The notes: generated from the sequence alone by a model not told the origin. DNA of 64,000 nucleotides from Limimaricola pyoseonensis (GCF_900102015.1 NZ_FNAT01000004.1:246443-310442); one strand, 5' to 3'; counted from the first letter of the stretch, positions 17,298 through 26,869 are shown. A program made the numbers and translations.

Positions 17298-17888
17298 ATG
17301 GCCACCAAGATCGCCGTCATCTTCTATTCCACCTACGGCACCAATCACGGCGTCGCGCTCGAGGCGGCGCGCGCCGCCGAAGAAGCCGGCGCCGAGGTGC
17401 GGCTGCGCCGCTGCCGCGAGACCGCGCCGGAGGAGGTGGTGAACGGCCAGGACGCCTGGCGCGAACAGCTCGAGCGGATGAAGGACATCCCCGAGGCTGC
17501 GCTCGACGACATGGAATGGGCCGACGGCTACTTCATCGCCGTGCCGACCCGCTTCGGCACCCCGGCCAGCCAGTTCCGTGCCTTCGTCGACACGCTCGGC
17601 CCGCTGTGGCAGTCGGGCAAGCTCGCCAACAAGGCGCTGACCGCCACCACCTCGGCGCAGAACCCGCATGGCGGCCAGGAGACCACGATCCAGACGATCT
17701 ACGCCACCGCGATGCATTGGGGCTCGATCATCGTGGCGCCGGGCTATGCCGACCCGGTGAAGTTCGAGGATGGCGGCAACCCCTACGGCTTTTCCTGCCA
17801 GCCCGGCCCGCTCGACGAGACCGGCAAGAAATCCGTGGCCTACCAGGCCAGGCGGCTGGTCGAATACGCCGGCAGGATCGCCGGCTGA
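17298..17888 (+). CDS. wrbA: NAD(P)H:quinone oxidoreductase, WrbA type IV
   Basis: 196 residues, flavodoxin fold. The FMN phosphate loop appears as F-Y-S-T-Y-G-T-N-H, and [12 protein letters not shown] and [12 protein letters not shown] are the diagnostic WrbA segments. It reduces quinones by two electrons in the cytosol, protecting against semiquinone stress. Full family length; a GGAGG lies upstream of ATG 17298. Confidence 0.95.
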   Translation: MATKIAVIFYSTYGTNHGVALEAARAAEEAGAEVRLRRCRETAPEEVVNGQDAWREQLERMKDIPEAALDDMEWADGYFIAVPTRFGTPASQFRAFVDTLGPLWQSGKLANKALTATTSAQNPHGGQETTIQTIYATAMHWGSIIVAPGYADPVKFEDGGNPYGFSCQPGPLDETGKKSVAYQARRLVEYAGRIAG

Positions 17889-17963
17889 AGCCGCGGCGGG
17901 GCTTGCGGCAGGCCGCCCCGCCCGTAATCTCCCCCGGAGCCGCAGCCCCGGGGGAGAGCATCG

Positions 17964-18392
17964 ATGCCCGAGAACAAGACCCAGCCCACCGGCGAAAGCG
18001 TCGAGGCCTTCCTCGCCGCGGTCGAGCCCGCCCGCAGGCGCGAGGACGCGCACGAGCTCGACGCGCTGTTTCGCGAGGTGTCGGGCTTCGTGCCGGTGAT
18101 GTGGGGGCCCTCGATCATCGGCTACGGCGCCTACGACTACGTCTACGAGAGCGGCCGCTCGGGGCGCTTCCTCGCCACCGGCTTCTCGCCTCGAAAGGCG
18201 AACCTCGTGCTCTACATCATGCCCGGCTACGACGCGGCCAACCCGATCCTGCAACGGCTCGGCAAGCACCGGATGGGCAAGTCGTGCCTCTACATCAACA
18301 AGCTCGCCGACGTGGATCGCGGCGCGCTGGCGGAGCTGATCCGGCACGGGCTCGACCGGCTGGGCGGCTTCTGGCCGGTGCATCCGATCTGA
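17964..18392 (+). CDS. DUF1801 domain protein
   Basis: 142 residues. A helical N-terminal half (V-E-A-F-L-A-A-V-E-P-A-R-R-R-E-D-A) and the block MWGPSIIGYGAYDYVYESGRSG followed by K-A-N-L-V-L-Y-I match the DUF1801/YdhG-like fold. Soluble. Lies between wrbA and the MFS pump in the same orientation, with gaps of 75 and 22 bp, so it may be co-transcribed with the pump. Function unknown. Confidence 0.85.
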   Translation: MPENKTQPTGESVEAFLAAVEPARRREDAHELDALFREVSGFVPVMWGPSIIGYGAYDYVYESGRSGRFLATGFSPRKANLVLYIMPGYDAANPILQRLGKHRMGKSCLYINKLADVDRGALAELIRHGLDRLGGFWPVHPI

Positions 18393-18414
18393 GCCGGCGG
18401 CCACAAGGACCGAC

Positions 18415-19854
18415 ATGACCGAAGAGGACGAGCCCCGCCCGGGGCGCTGGATCGCCATGGCCGCGCTGCTGGTCGCGGGTTTCATGAACCTGATCGACGT
18501 GACCATCGTCAACGTGGCGATCCCGTCGCTGCAGGCGGCCTTCGCGGCCACCGACAGCCAGATCGAATGGGTCGTGGCGGCCTACATCCTGAGCTTCGCG
18601 CTCTGCCTGCTGCCCGCCGGGCGGCTCGGCGACGTGGTCGGGCGGCGGCGGATGTTCGTGATCGGGGTGGGCTGGTTCACCGTGGCCTCGGCGCTGTGCG
18701 GCCTCGCCCCTTCGGTCGAGGCGCTGGTCGGCGCGCGGGTGCTGCAGGGCATCGGCGGCGCGATGATGACGCCGCAGACGCTGGCGCTCGTCCCGGCGCT
18801 CTTCCCCCCGCGCGAACGCGGCGCGGCCTTCGCGCTGTTCGGCCTCTCGGCCGGTCTCGCCGCCGTCACCGGCCCGGTGCTGGGCGGCTTCCTGATCGGC
18901 GCCGACATCGCCGGTCTCGACTGGCGGCCCATCTTCCTCGTCAACGTGCCCGTGGGCGTGCTGGCGATCGCGGCGGCGATGCGCTTCGTGCCGAAGATCC
19001 CCGGCGCCGCCGATCTCAGGCTCGACTATGCCGGCGTCGCGCTGGCGGGCGTGGCGCTGATGCTGCTGCTCTTTCCGCTGATCGAGGGGCGCCAGCTCGG
19101 CTGGCCGATCTGGTGCTTCGCGATGATGGCCGGGGCGGTGCCGATGACGGCCGCCTTCGTGCTCTGGCAGCGCCGGCAGGCACGGCGCGGGGCGCCGCAG
19201 CTCGTCCCCGCGACGCTTCTGGCCAATGCCGACTACGTGGCGGGCTCGGCGCTGGCGACGATGCTGTTCGCGGGCGTGCCGGGTTTCTTCCTCGTCTTCG
19301 CGGTGTTCCTGCAGGTCGGCAACGGGCTGACGCCGCTCGAGTCGGGCGTCACCACCATGCCGTTCTCGCTCGGCGTGCTCGCGGCCTCGGTCCTGTCGGG
19401 CCGGCTCGGCACCCGCTGGCCGCGCCAGCGCATCGCCGCGGGGGCGGGCCTTCTGGTGCTGGGCATGACGCTGCTGCGCCTGCTTCTGCCGGGCGAGACC
19501 GAGCCGCTGTCGCGGCTGGTCTTCGTGCTGCCGCTGGGCCTTGCAGGCCTCGGCCTCGGCACCGCCGTCTCGCCGCTGTTCCAGACCGTGCTCGCCAATG
19601 TCGGCGACCGCGACACCGGCGTGGGCTCTGGCGTGCTGCAGAGCTTCCAGCAGGTCGGCGGCGCGCTGGGCGTGGCGGTGATGGGGCAGCTGTTCTTCGG
19701 CACGCTGCGCGTCACCGGCGGCGAGGGCTTCACCCAGGCGCTGACGGCCGCGCTGTGGTTCAACGCGGCCGCCTTCCTCGCCGTGGCGCTGCTGGTCTGG
19801 CGGCTGCCCGAGCCGCAGCTCGTGCCGAAGCCGCGCGCGACCCCGGCCGAGTGA
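18415..19854 (+). CDS. MFS transporter, DHA2 (EmrB/QacA) drug:H+ antiporter family
   Basis: 479 residues with about fourteen hydrophobic segments. The first helix contains N-L-I-D-V-T-I-V-N-V-A-I-P, a DHA2 motif D1 signature, and helix 5 the antiporter motif with G-P-V-L-G-G-F-L-I. The loop after helix 2 has G-R-L-G-D-V-V-G-R-R-R (motif A). Predicted to export drugs or other hydrophobic compounds using the proton gradient. No adjacent membrane-fusion protein or TetR regulator is visible, so the substrate is unknown. Confidence 0.92.
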   Translation: MTEEDEPRPGRWIAMAALLVAGFMNLIDVTIVNVAIPSLQAAFAATDSQIEWVVAAYILSFALCLLPAGRLGDVVGRRRMFVIGVGWFTVASALCGLAPSVEALVGARVLQGIGGAMMTPQTLALVPALFPPRERGAAFALFGLSAGLAAVTGPVLGGFLIGADIAGLDWRPIFLVNVPVGVLAIAAAMRFVPKIPGAADLRLDYAGVALAGVALMLLLFPLIEGRQLGWPIWCFAMMAGAVPMTAAFVLWQRRQARRGAPQLVPATLLANADYVAGSALATMLFAGVPGFFLVFAVFLQVGNGLTPLESGVTTMPFSLGVLAASVLSGRLGTRWPRQRIAAGAGLLVLGMTLLRLLLPGETEPLSRLVFVLPLGLAGLGLGTAVSPLFQTVLANVGDRDTGVGSGVLQSFQQVGGALGVAVMGQLFFGTLRVTGGEGFTQALTAALWFNAAAFLAVALLVWRLPEPQLVPKPRATPAE

Positions 19855-19857
19855 GGT

Positions 19858-20802
19858 TCACATGGTGAGCTGGTAGCTCTGCTGCACCCAGCGGAAGCCG
19901 TCCTCGCCGCGCTTCTGCACGAAGCCCATCCCCGGAAAGGGCATGTGGTAGCCGATCACCGGCATCCGGCTCTCGGCCGCCATGGTCAGCACGCGGCGGC
20001 GGCTCTTGGTCGCCATCTGCTTGTCCATGTCGAAGCTGACGTTCCAGTCGGGGTAGCCCACCGACCAGACGTAGTGGTTGGCGAGATCCGCCATCAGCAG
20101 CAGCCGCCGCTCGCCGCCCGCCAGCGTGAAGCACAGATGCCCCGGCGTGTGGCCGAAGGCCTCCATCGTCGTCAGCGGCCCGACCTCGTCGCCCTCGGCG
20201 AGAAAGTTCAGCTCGCCCTCGAGCGGCCGGACATTGGCCTCGTAGGCGTCGCTGGGGTTCTGCGACCAGTAATCGAACTCGACCTGCCCGGCATGCAGCG
20301 AGGCGTTCGGAAAGGTCTTCTCGCCGGCCTCGGTCATCAGCCCGCCGATATGGTCGGGATGCATGTGGGTGATCACCACATGGGTGATGTCGCCCGGCGC
20401 GTGGCCCGCCGATTCCAGCGCCGCGGTCATGCCGGCGGCGTCGGTGCCGGTGTCGACGAGGATCTTGTTCTCGCCCGCCTCGATCAGCACCGGGTTGAAG
20501 AAGAAGCGCGCCCGGTCGGCGGGGATGAAGTTCTCGCGGCTGACCTGCGCGAAGGTCTCGGTCTCGACGTTCAGCCCGAAGATCGACTGTGGGTCCGGCA
20601 CGACGCGGCTGGCCGCGAGCAGGGTGGTGACCCGGGTCTGGCCCATGCGGAACACCCGGTGCGTCGGCATCGGCACGTCCCTGGCCGCGGCGGCGGCGTG
20701 GCTCTCGGCGCGGGCGGGCGTGGCGATCTGGGTCGTGGCGGCGGCCAGCGGCAGCGCCGCCCCGGCCGCGAGCGCCGCGCGGCGGCTGATGGAATGGGAC
20801 AT
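19858..20802 (-). CDS. MBL-fold metallo-hydrolase with Tat-like signal
   Basis: 314 residues. The N-terminus M-S-H-S-I-S-R-R-A-A-L-A-A-G is a twin-arginine signal and cleavage is likely after A-R-A near residue 32. T-H-M-H-P-D-H-I-G-G is the zinc-binding HxHxDH motif, with G-H-T-P-G-H-L and M-A-D for the further ligands. It resembles periplasmic metallo-beta-lactamase-fold hydrolases (lactonase/AHL-lactonase-like group); substrate cannot be told. ATG 20802 sits after the SD AGGAGAC. It converges on the MFS gene with a 3-bp gap. Confidence 0.88.
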   Translation of the reverse strand: MSHSISRRAALAAGAALPLAAATTQIATPARAESHAAAAARDVPMPTHRVFRMGQTRVTTLLAASRVVPDPQSIFGLNVETETFAQVSRENFIPADRARFFFNPVLIEAGENKILVDTGTDAAGMTAALESAGHAPGDITHVVITHMHPDHIGGLMTEAGEKTFPNASLHAGQVEFDYWSQNPSDAYEANVRPLEGELNFLAEGDEVGPLTTMEAFGHTPGHLCFTLAGGERRLLLMADLANHYVWSVGYPDWNVSFDMDKQMATKSRRRVLTMAAESRMPVIGYHMPFPGMGFVQKRGEDGFRWVQQSYQLTM

Positions 20803-20888
20803 GCGTCGTCTCCTCCGGTTCTGACTGCACCAGAGGGTAGGGCGCGGAACCCCCGCGCATAGCGTGGAAATCGCGGAAAAACCGCGAC

Positions 20889-21308
20889 TCAAAGCCACCA
20901 CTGGTCGATCGCGGCGATGTCGTCGTCCGACCAGCCGAAGTGATGCGCGAACTCGTGCACCGTCACATGCGCCACCATCTCGGCGATGCTGACATCGCCG
21001 CGCTCGGCCCACTCGTCGAGGATCGGCCGGCGGAACAGCCAGACCACGTCCGGCCCCTGCGGCATGTCCCAGGTCGACTTCTCGGTCAGCGGGATGCCGT
21101 CATAGAGCCCGGTCAGCTCGAACGCCTCCATCTCCATCTGCGCCAGCATCTCGTCGGTGGCGAAGTCGAGTACCCGGATCGCCACGGCGCGCGCCGCTTC
21201 GCGGAAGCGCGGCGGCATGGTCTCGACCACGTGGCGGGCGATCTGCTCCATCTCGTCCGTGGAGGGGGCGAGGGGGCTGCTCTCGAAGGGGTCGGTGCTG
21301 CTGTCCAT
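20889..21308 (-). CDS. Zincin-like metallopeptidase family protein
   Basis: 139 residues. V-H-E-F-A-H-H-F-G-W-S-D-D-D-I gives HExxHxxGxxD, the zinc site of the small zincin-like family (formerly DUF1025) common in Actinobacteria and Alphaproteobacteria. No signal peptide. ATG 21308 starts M-D-S-S-T-D; the frame continues upstream without conserved sequence. It is divergent from gltX with a 61-bp gap. Proteolytic activity is inferred only from the motif. Confidence 0.88.
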   Translation of the reverse strand: MDSSTDPFESSPLAPSTDEMEQIARHVVETMPPRFREAARAVAIRVLDFATDEMLAQMEMEAFELTGLYDGIPLTEKSTWDMPQGPDVVWLFRRPILDEWAERGDVSIAEMVAHVTVHEFAHHFGWSDDDIAAIDQWWL

Positions 21309-21369
21309 GGCCCCGATATGGACAAAACCGCCCGCCTGTGAAAGAGCCGAACGCGAACAGGAGAGCCCC

Positions 21370-22689
21370 ATGACCACGACCCGTTTCGCCCCGTCCCCCA
21401 CCGGCTGGCTGCATATCGGCAACCTGCGCGCCGCGCTGTTCAACCACGCCATCGCGCGCCAGCAGGGCGGCGAGTTCATCCTGCGGATCGACGACACCGA
21501 CGCCGAGCGTTCGAAGCCGGAATACGTGGACGGCATCCTCGAGGCGCTGGACTGGCTGGGGCTGAAGCACGACCGGGTCGAGAAGCAGTCCGACCGGCTC
21601 GAGCGCTACGAGGCGGCCAAGGCCAAGCTCATTGCCGACGGCCGGCTCTACGAGTGCTTCGAGACCCCGACCGAGCTGGACCTCAAGCGCAAGAAGCAGC
21701 TCAACATGGGCAAGCCGCCGGTCTACGACCGCGCCGCGCTGGAGCTCTCCGAAGAGGAGAAGGACCGCCTGCGCGCCGAGCGCGGCAGCCACTGGCGCTT
21801 CAAGCTCGACCGCGAGCGGATCGAGTGGGAGGACGGCATCCTCGGCCCGATCTCGATCGACGCGGCTTCCGTCTCCGACCCGGTGCTGATCAAGGAAAGC
21901 GGGCAGGTGCTCTACACCTTCGCCTCCTCGGTCGACGACGCCGAGATGGGCATCACCGACGTGGTGCGCGGCTCGGACCACGTCACCAACACCGCGACGC
22001 AGATCCAGATCATCCGCGCGCTGGGCCATGAGCCGCCGCGCTTCGCGCATCACTCGCTGCTGACCGGCCCGCAGGGCGAGGCGCTGTCGAAGCGCCTCGG
22101 CACGCTGTCCCTGCGCGACCTCAAGGCCGCGGGCATCGAGCCGATGGCGATCCTGAGCCTGATGGCGCGTCTCGGCTCCTCGCAGCCCGTCGAGCTGCGC
22201 CAGACCCCCGAAGAGGTGGTCGAGGGCTTCGACATCGCCACCTTCGGCGCCGCGCCGACCAAGTTCGACCCCGCCGATCTCGAACCGCTGACCGCGCGCT
22301 ATCTCTCGACCCAGCCGCTTTCGGCCGTGGCCGACGACGTGCGCGCCGCCGGCGTGCCCGACGATCTGGCCGAGCCGTTCTGGGCCGTGGTGCGCGAGAA
22401 CCTCAAGACCCGCGCCACGATCGCCGAATGGTGGGCGGTGTTCCGCGACGGCAAGTCGGGCCACGCCGCGCCCGAGGATGCCGAGTTCGTCGCCACGGCG
22501 CTGGGCCTGCTGGGCGAGCCGCCCTACGGCCCCGAGACCTGGAAGCAGTGGACCGACGCGGTGAAGGCCGAGACCGGGCGCAAGGGCAAGGGGCTGTTCC
22601 TGCCGCTGCGCCGCGCCGTCACCGGTCTCGACAGCGGCCCCGAGATGGCCGACGTCATGGCGCTGATGCAGGTCCGGCCGCAGGTCTGA
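21370..22689 (+). CDS. gltX: Glutamyl-tRNA synthetase, short form
   Basis: 439 residues, class I synthetase charging tRNA-Glu (and in this lineage commonly tRNA-Gln, later amidated). R-F-A-P-S-P-T-G-W-L-H-I-G-N is the HIGH region. The KMSKS loop reads E-A-L-S-K-R-L-G-T, lacking the first Lys of the usual K-[LM]-S-K. The protein is about 30 residues shorter than E. coli GltX, as in one of the two GltX paralogues typical of alphaproteobacteria; whether this copy favours tRNA-Glu or tRNA-Gln cannot be read from sequence alone. GGAG precedes ATG 21370. Confidence 0.92.
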   Translation: MTTTRFAPSPTGWLHIGNLRAALFNHAIARQQGGEFILRIDDTDAERSKPEYVDGILEALDWLGLKHDRVEKQSDRLERYEAAKAKLIADGRLYECFETPTELDLKRKKQLNMGKPPVYDRAALELSEEEKDRLRAERGSHWRFKLDRERIEWEDGILGPISIDAASVSDPVLIKESGQVLYTFASSVDDAEMGITDVVRGSDHVTNTATQIQIIRALGHEPPRFAHHSLLTGPQGEALSKRLGTLSLRDLKAAGIEPMAILSLMARLGSSQPVELRQTPEEVVEGFDIATFGAAPTKFDPADLEPLTARYLSTQPLSAVADDVRAAGVPDDLAEPFWAVVRENLKTRATIAEWWAVFRDGKSGHAAPEDAEFVATALGLLGEPPYGPETWKQWTDAVKAETGRKGKGLFLPLRRAVTGLDSGPEMADVMALMQVRPQV

Positions 22690-22701
22690 GCCCCGCGACA
22701 C

Positions 22702-22740
22702 CGCGCCCCGCCCGGCCGCTCTGGACCGGGGCGGGGCGCG
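22702..22740 (+). terminator. Strong GC hairpin after gltX
   Basis: Perfect 12-bp inverted repeat CGCGCCCCGCCC (22702-22713) with GGGCGGGGCGCG (22729-22740), 15-nt loop, beginning 12 bp after the gltX stop. No U-tract follows. Likely a terminator of the U-less type or an mRNA 3' stabiliser. Confidence 0.55.
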
Positions 22741-22780
22741 CGATACCTCCCCCGCGTGACACCAGCGCGCGGAGGCTCCC

Positions 22781-23671
22781 TTGCAGGACTGCATCATCGT
22801 GGGCGGGGGGCCGGCCGGCCTGTCCGCCGGGATCTATCTCGGGCGCTTTCTGCGCCGCACCCGGCTCTACGCCGCGGGCCGCCCGCGCGCCGACCACATC
22901 CCGCGCAGCCGCAACCTCGCCGGCTGGCCCGACGGCGTGACCGGGCCCGAGCTTCTCGACAGCATGCGCCGCCAGCTCGGCCATTACGACGTCGAGATCC
23001 GCGACGAGCGGGTCACGGGGGCCACGCAGATCGATGGCGGCTTCCGGCTCGAGACCGAGGGCGGTCCGGTCGAGACGCGGATGCTGGTGCTCGCCACCGG
23101 CGTCACCAACCGCCCCCCGCGCATCCCCGAGGCGCTGCATGACGAAGGCGTGCAGCGCGGGCTGATCCGCTACTGTCCGATCTGTGACGCCTACGAGGTG
23201 CAGGGCAGGAAGGTCGCCATCCTCGGCTCCGGCCCCCATGCCGTGGCCGAGGGCCGCTTCGTCCGTCACTACGCCGAGGATGTCACCGTGGTCCGGCCCG
23301 AGCACGCGCCGCTCGACGATGACGGCGAGCGGGCACTGTCGGAGGCGGGGCTGAAGATCCTGCCCTCGCATCGCGAGGCGATCCGGCTCGAGGGCGAGAA
23401 GATCGTCGTCGACATGGCCGATGGCCGCTCGGAGGCCTTCGACACGCTCTACGTGGCGCTCGGCACCGACCCGCATTCCGACCTCGCCCGCGAGCTCGGC
23501 GCCGATCTAAGCGAGAGCGGCTGCATCCCGGTCGACGCGCATTGCGAGACCTCGGTGCCGGGCCTCTTCGCCATCGGCGACGTGATCGAGGGGCTCGACC
23601 AGATCGCCTACGGCATGGGCCATGCCGCCGTGGCCTGCACGGCGATCCACAACCGGCTGCTCGGGCGCTAG
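22781..23671 (+). CDS. FAD/NAD(P)-dependent thioredoxin reductase-like oxidoreductase, TTG start
   Basis: 296 residues. C-I-I-V-G-G-G-P-A-G-L-S-A-G is the FAD Rossmann motif, V-A-I-L-G-S-G-P-H-A the NAD(P) motif, and G-L-F-A-I-G-D-V the second FAD motif. The redox pair is Y-C-P-I-C-D-A-Y-E rather than CATC of true thioredoxin reductases, placing it in the CPIC subgroup of uncertain partner. Translation starts at TTG 22781: GGAGG is 5 nt upstream and no ATG or GTG precedes the Rossmann strand. Confidence 0.88.
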   Translation: MQDCIIVGGGPAGLSAGIYLGRFLRRTRLYAAGRPRADHIPRSRNLAGWPDGVTGPELLDSMRRQLGHYDVEIRDERVTGATQIDGGFRLETEGGPVETRMLVLATGVTNRPPRIPEALHDEGVQRGLIRYCPICDAYEVQGRKVAILGSGPHAVAEGRFVRHYAEDVTVVRPEHAPLDDDGERALSEAGLKILPSHREAIRLEGEKIVVDMADGRSEAFDTLYVALGTDPHSDLARELGADLSESGCIPVDAHCETSVPGLFAIGDVIEGLDQIAYGMGHAAVACTAIHNRLLGR

Positions 23672-23675
23672 GCCC

Positions 23676-26201
23676 TCAGTCCTGCGCCCGGAGCACCTGC
23701 GCCGGGCGCACCTTCAGGGGCCGCCACGCGAAGGCGAGACCGGCGAGCAGGCTCGCCAGCGCCCCGCCCGCGACGATGCCCACCGCCGAGGGCCAGATCA
23801 CCGAGAAGTCGGTCTCCATCACGAAGCGCGCCACCGCCCAGCCGCCGAGCAGCCCGGCGCCCAGCGCCACCAGACCAGCGGCCGCGCCCAGAAGCGCAGC
23901 GCGAAGCGCGAAGCTCGACAGGATGCGGCGGCGGCTCGCGCCCAGCGTCTTGAGGATCGCCGCCTCGTAGGTGCGCGACCGCTCGCCCGCCGCCGCCGCG
24001 CCGATCAGCACGAGGAAGCCGGTCAACAGCGTCGCCGCGGCGCCGTAGCGCGTGGCCGAGGCGATGCCCCCGATCACCCGCGTCACCTGGTCGATCGCGT
24101 CGCGCACGCTGATCGCGGTGATGTTGGGGTAGGCGTCCGACAGCTCGCGCAGGATCGCCGCCTCGGCCTCCTCCTCGGCATAGACGGTCGAGATCCAGCT
24201 GTGCGGCGCGCCGGCGAGCGCGCCGGGGTTCATCGACATGACGAAGGCGATGGCGGCGCTCTGGAAATCCACCCGCCGCAGATTGGCGATGGTCGCGGTC
24301 ACGTCGCGCCCGAGCACGTTGACGGTGATCTCGTCGCCGACATCGAGCCCGATCTCCAGCGCCTCCTCCTCGGCGAAGCTGACCAGCGGCGGGCCGTTAT
24401 AATCGGCCTCCCACCATTCGCCGCGCACGATCTCCTCGCCCTCGGGCGGGCTCTCGGAATAGGTCAGGCCGCGATCGCCATGCAGCACCCAGTGGTCGGC
24501 CACCTCGCGGGCGGGGCGGCCGTTGATGCCGGTGATGATGCCGCGCAGCATCGGCGCGGTGTCGATCCGCTCGACCTCCGGATCGTCCGAGAGCCGCTCG
24601 CGGAAGCCCGAGATCTGGTCGGGCTGGATGTCGACGAAGAAATAGGCGGGCGCGACGTCGGGCAGCTCCTCGGCGATGGCCTGCCGCAGATTGCCGTCGA
24701 TCTGGCCGACCGCAGCCAGCACCGACAGGCCGAGCCCCAGCGACAGCACCACCGAGCCGGTCTCGCCGCCGCGCTTGCCGATCGCGCCCAGCGCCAGCCG
24801 CAGCCCCGGCCGGCCCCTGAGGCCCCGCCCGAAGCGGCGCGACAGCGCCTGCACCGCGACGGCGGCGAGCGCCAGCAGCGCCAGCGCCCCGGCGATGCCG
24901 CCCGCGGTCGAGAGCGTCAGCTTCCACGTGCCCGAGAACAGCACGGCGGCCAGCAGCAGGAGGCCGACGAGCGCGAGCGTCGCGCTCAGGTAGCGCCGCC
25001 GGGGCAGGGTGCTGCCCGCGCCCATCGCGTCGCGAAACAGCGTCGCCGCGCGCACGTTCTCGGTCCGCGCCAGCGGCCAGAGCGTGAAGATCAGCGCCAC
25101 CAGCGCGCCGTAGAGCGCGGCCTCGAACAGCGGGCCCGGATAGACCCCGAACTCGGCCGGAACCGGCAGCCGCGCGGTGATCAGCGGCGCCAGCGCCAGC
25201 GGAATGGCCGTGCCCAGCACCAGCCCGAGCGCGAGGCCCAGAAGCGTCAGCGCGCCGATCTGCAGGAAGTAGGTCAGGAAGATGGTCGAGCGCACCGCGC
25301 CCAGGGTTCTCAGCGTCGCGATGGTCGCGGTCTTGCCCGCGAGATAGGCCCGGACCGCCGCCGAGATGCCGACACCGCCCACGGCGAGGCCCGACAGCCC
25401 GATCAGCACGAGAAACGAGCCCAGCCGGTCGATGAACACCTCCGTGCCGCCCGCGCCGCGCCGCGCGTCGCTCCAGCGCAACCCGCTGTCGGGGAAGCGC
25501 CGCTCGGCCTCGTCCTCCAGCGCCTGCAGGTCCGCGCCGGCGGGCAGGTCCATGCGGTAGAGCGTCGAGAAGAGGGTGCCCTCGGCCAAGAGGCCCGAGT
25601 CGGCCAGATCCTCGGCATAGACGATGCTGCGCGGCCCCAGCCCGAAGCCGCCCGCCGCCCCGTCGGGATAGCGGTCGATGATCGCCGAAAGCACGAAGTC
25701 CTGCGTGCCGAGCCTGAGCGTGTCGCCGGGCGCGACCGCCAGCCGGTCGGCCAGCGCGCCCTGCACCACGATGCCGGGCAGCGCGCCGTCGCCCGCCAGC
25801 GCCTCGGGCAGCGACATCTCGGGCTCGAGCTCCACTTCGCCCACCAGCGGGTAGGCGCTGTCGACCGCGCGGATCTGCGTCAGCCCGCGCTCGGTTTCGC
25901 CGCCGCGCTCGACCACCGCCATGGAGCGGAAATCGACCACCTCCGAGACGGTCTCGGAGACGCCTTCCATCCAGGCCAGCTCGTCCTCGCTGGCGTAGCG
26001 GTAGGTGAACTCGATCTCGGCATCGCCGCCGAGGATCGCGGCGCTCTCGCGCTCGAGCCCGGCCTGGATCGCCGAGCGCACGAGGCCGACCGCCGCGATG
26101 GCGGCGACGCCGAGCGTCAGGCAGGCGAGGAAGATGCGAAAGCCGCGCAGGCCGCCGCGCAGCTCGCGGCGGGCGAGGCGGGCCGCGGTCGCGAGGCTCA
26201 T
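23676..26201 (-). CDS. FtsX-like ABC transporter permease, YbbP type
   Basis: 841 residues with a helix near the N-terminus, large periplasmic domains, and paired FtsX blocks (around residues 255-390 and 710-835), the ten-helix layout of YbbP/LolC-type permeases. It is the membrane subunit for the adjacent ATPase, whose stop overlaps this start (ATGA). YbbAP-like systems move lipids or toxins or regulate periplasmic enzymes; the pair with a divergent TesA-type esterase is a widely conserved arrangement. Confidence 0.92.
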   Translation of the reverse strand: MSLATAARLARRELRGGLRGFRIFLACLTLGVAAIAAVGLVRSAIQAGLERESAAILGGDAEIEFTYRYASEDELAWMEGVSETVSEVVDFRSMAVVERGGETERGLTQIRAVDSAYPLVGEVELEPEMSLPEALAGDGALPGIVVQGALADRLAVAPGDTLRLGTQDFVLSAIIDRYPDGAAGGFGLGPRSIVYAEDLADSGLLAEGTLFSTLYRMDLPAGADLQALEDEAERRFPDSGLRWSDARRGAGGTEVFIDRLGSFLVLIGLSGLAVGGVGISAAVRAYLAGKTATIATLRTLGAVRSTIFLTYFLQIGALTLLGLALGLVLGTAIPLALAPLITARLPVPAEFGVYPGPLFEAALYGALVALIFTLWPLARTENVRAATLFRDAMGAGSTLPRRRYLSATLALVGLLLLAAVLFSGTWKLTLSTAGGIAGALALLALAAVAVQALSRRFGRGLRGRPGLRLALGAIGKRGGETGSVVLSLGLGLSVLAAVGQIDGNLRQAIAEELPDVAPAYFFVDIQPDQISGFRERLSDDPEVERIDTAPMLRGIITGINGRPAREVADHWVLHGDRGLTYSESPPEGEEIVRGEWWEADYNGPPLVSFAEEEALEIGLDVGDEITVNVLGRDVTATIANLRRVDFQSAAIAFVMSMNPGALAGAPHSWISTVYAEEEAEAAILRELSDAYPNITAISVRDAIDQVTRVIGGIASATRYGAAATLLTGFLVLIGAAAAGERSRTYEAAILKTLGASRRRILSSFALRAALLGAAAGLVALGAGLLGGWAVARFVMETDFSVIWPSAVGIVAGGALASLLAGLAFAWRPLKVRPAQVLRAQD

Positions 26202-26869
26202 GCCGCCACCCGGCCGTCGCTCAGCCGCACCACCCGGTCGCAGCGCTCGGCGAGCTCGGGCGCGTGCGTCACCATGATCAGCGTCGCGCCGTGCCGGTCG
26301 CGCAGGTCGAACAGGAGGTCCATGATCTGCCCGCCATTGGCGGCGTCGAGATTGCCGGTGGGCTCGTCGGCCAGAAGGATCTTCGGGTGCGGCGCGGTGG
26401 CCCGCGCCAGCGCCACGCGCTGCTGCTCGCCGCCCGAAAGCTGGCCGGGGTAGTGGCCCGAGCGATGGCCGAGCCCGACCGCCTCGAGCTGCGCTTCGGC
26501 GCGCTCATGCGCGTCCGCATGGCCGGCGAGTTCCAGCGGGATCGCGACGTTTTCCAGCGCCGTCATGGTCGGGATCAGGTGGAAGGACTGGAACACCACC
26601 CCCATATTGTCCCGGCGGAAGCGCGCCAGCGCGTCCTCGTCCAGCGCCGTCAGGTCGTGGCCCAGCGCCGCCACCGAGCCGCCGGTCGCGCGTTCGAGCC
26701 CGCCCATGAGCATGAGGAGAGACGACTTGCCAGAGCCACTCGGACCCACAAGACCCAGCGTCTCGCCCGGCGCCACGTCGAGCGTGATCCCGTGCAGGAT
26801 CTCCACCGGGCCGGCATTGCCCGAGAGCGTCAGCTCGGCGTCTTTCATCGACAGGACGGGATCGGTCAT
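26198..26869 (-). CDS. ABC transporter ATP-binding protein, YbbA/LolD type
   Basis: 223 residues. Walker A GPSGSGKSS (about 42-50), Q-loop V-F-Q-S-F-H-L-I-P, signature LSGGEQQRVA and Walker B I-L-L-A-D-E-P-T-G-N-L-D mark the MacB/LolD subfamily. Drives the YbbP-like permease encoded just downstream with a 4-nt overlap. ATG 26869 chosen at M-T-D-P-V-L-S; the frame extends upstream without family similarity. Confidence 0.94.
   Translation of the reverse strand: MTDPVLSMKDAELTLSGNAGPVEILHGITLDVAPGETLGLVGPSGSGKSSLLMLMGGLERATGGSVAALGHDLTALDEDALARFRRDNMGVVFQSFHLIPTMTALENVAIPLELAGHADAHERAEAQLEAVGLGHRSGHYPGQLSGGEQQRVALARATAPHPKILLADEPTGNLDAANGGQIMDLLFDLRDRHGATLIMVTHAPELAERCDRVVRLSDGRVAA

Noticed and set aside
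22690-22780. Small coding ORF after gltX
   Set aside because: The gap is filled by a 12-bp-stem hairpin and the SD of the TTG-started gene; no codon pattern is visible.
23622-26453. A 943-codon plus-strand open frame opposite the YbbP-like permease
   Set aside because: It is antisense to a complete permease gene with clear FtsX domains; its translation is rich in Arg, Gln and His with no motif, the usual shadow in GC-rich DNA.
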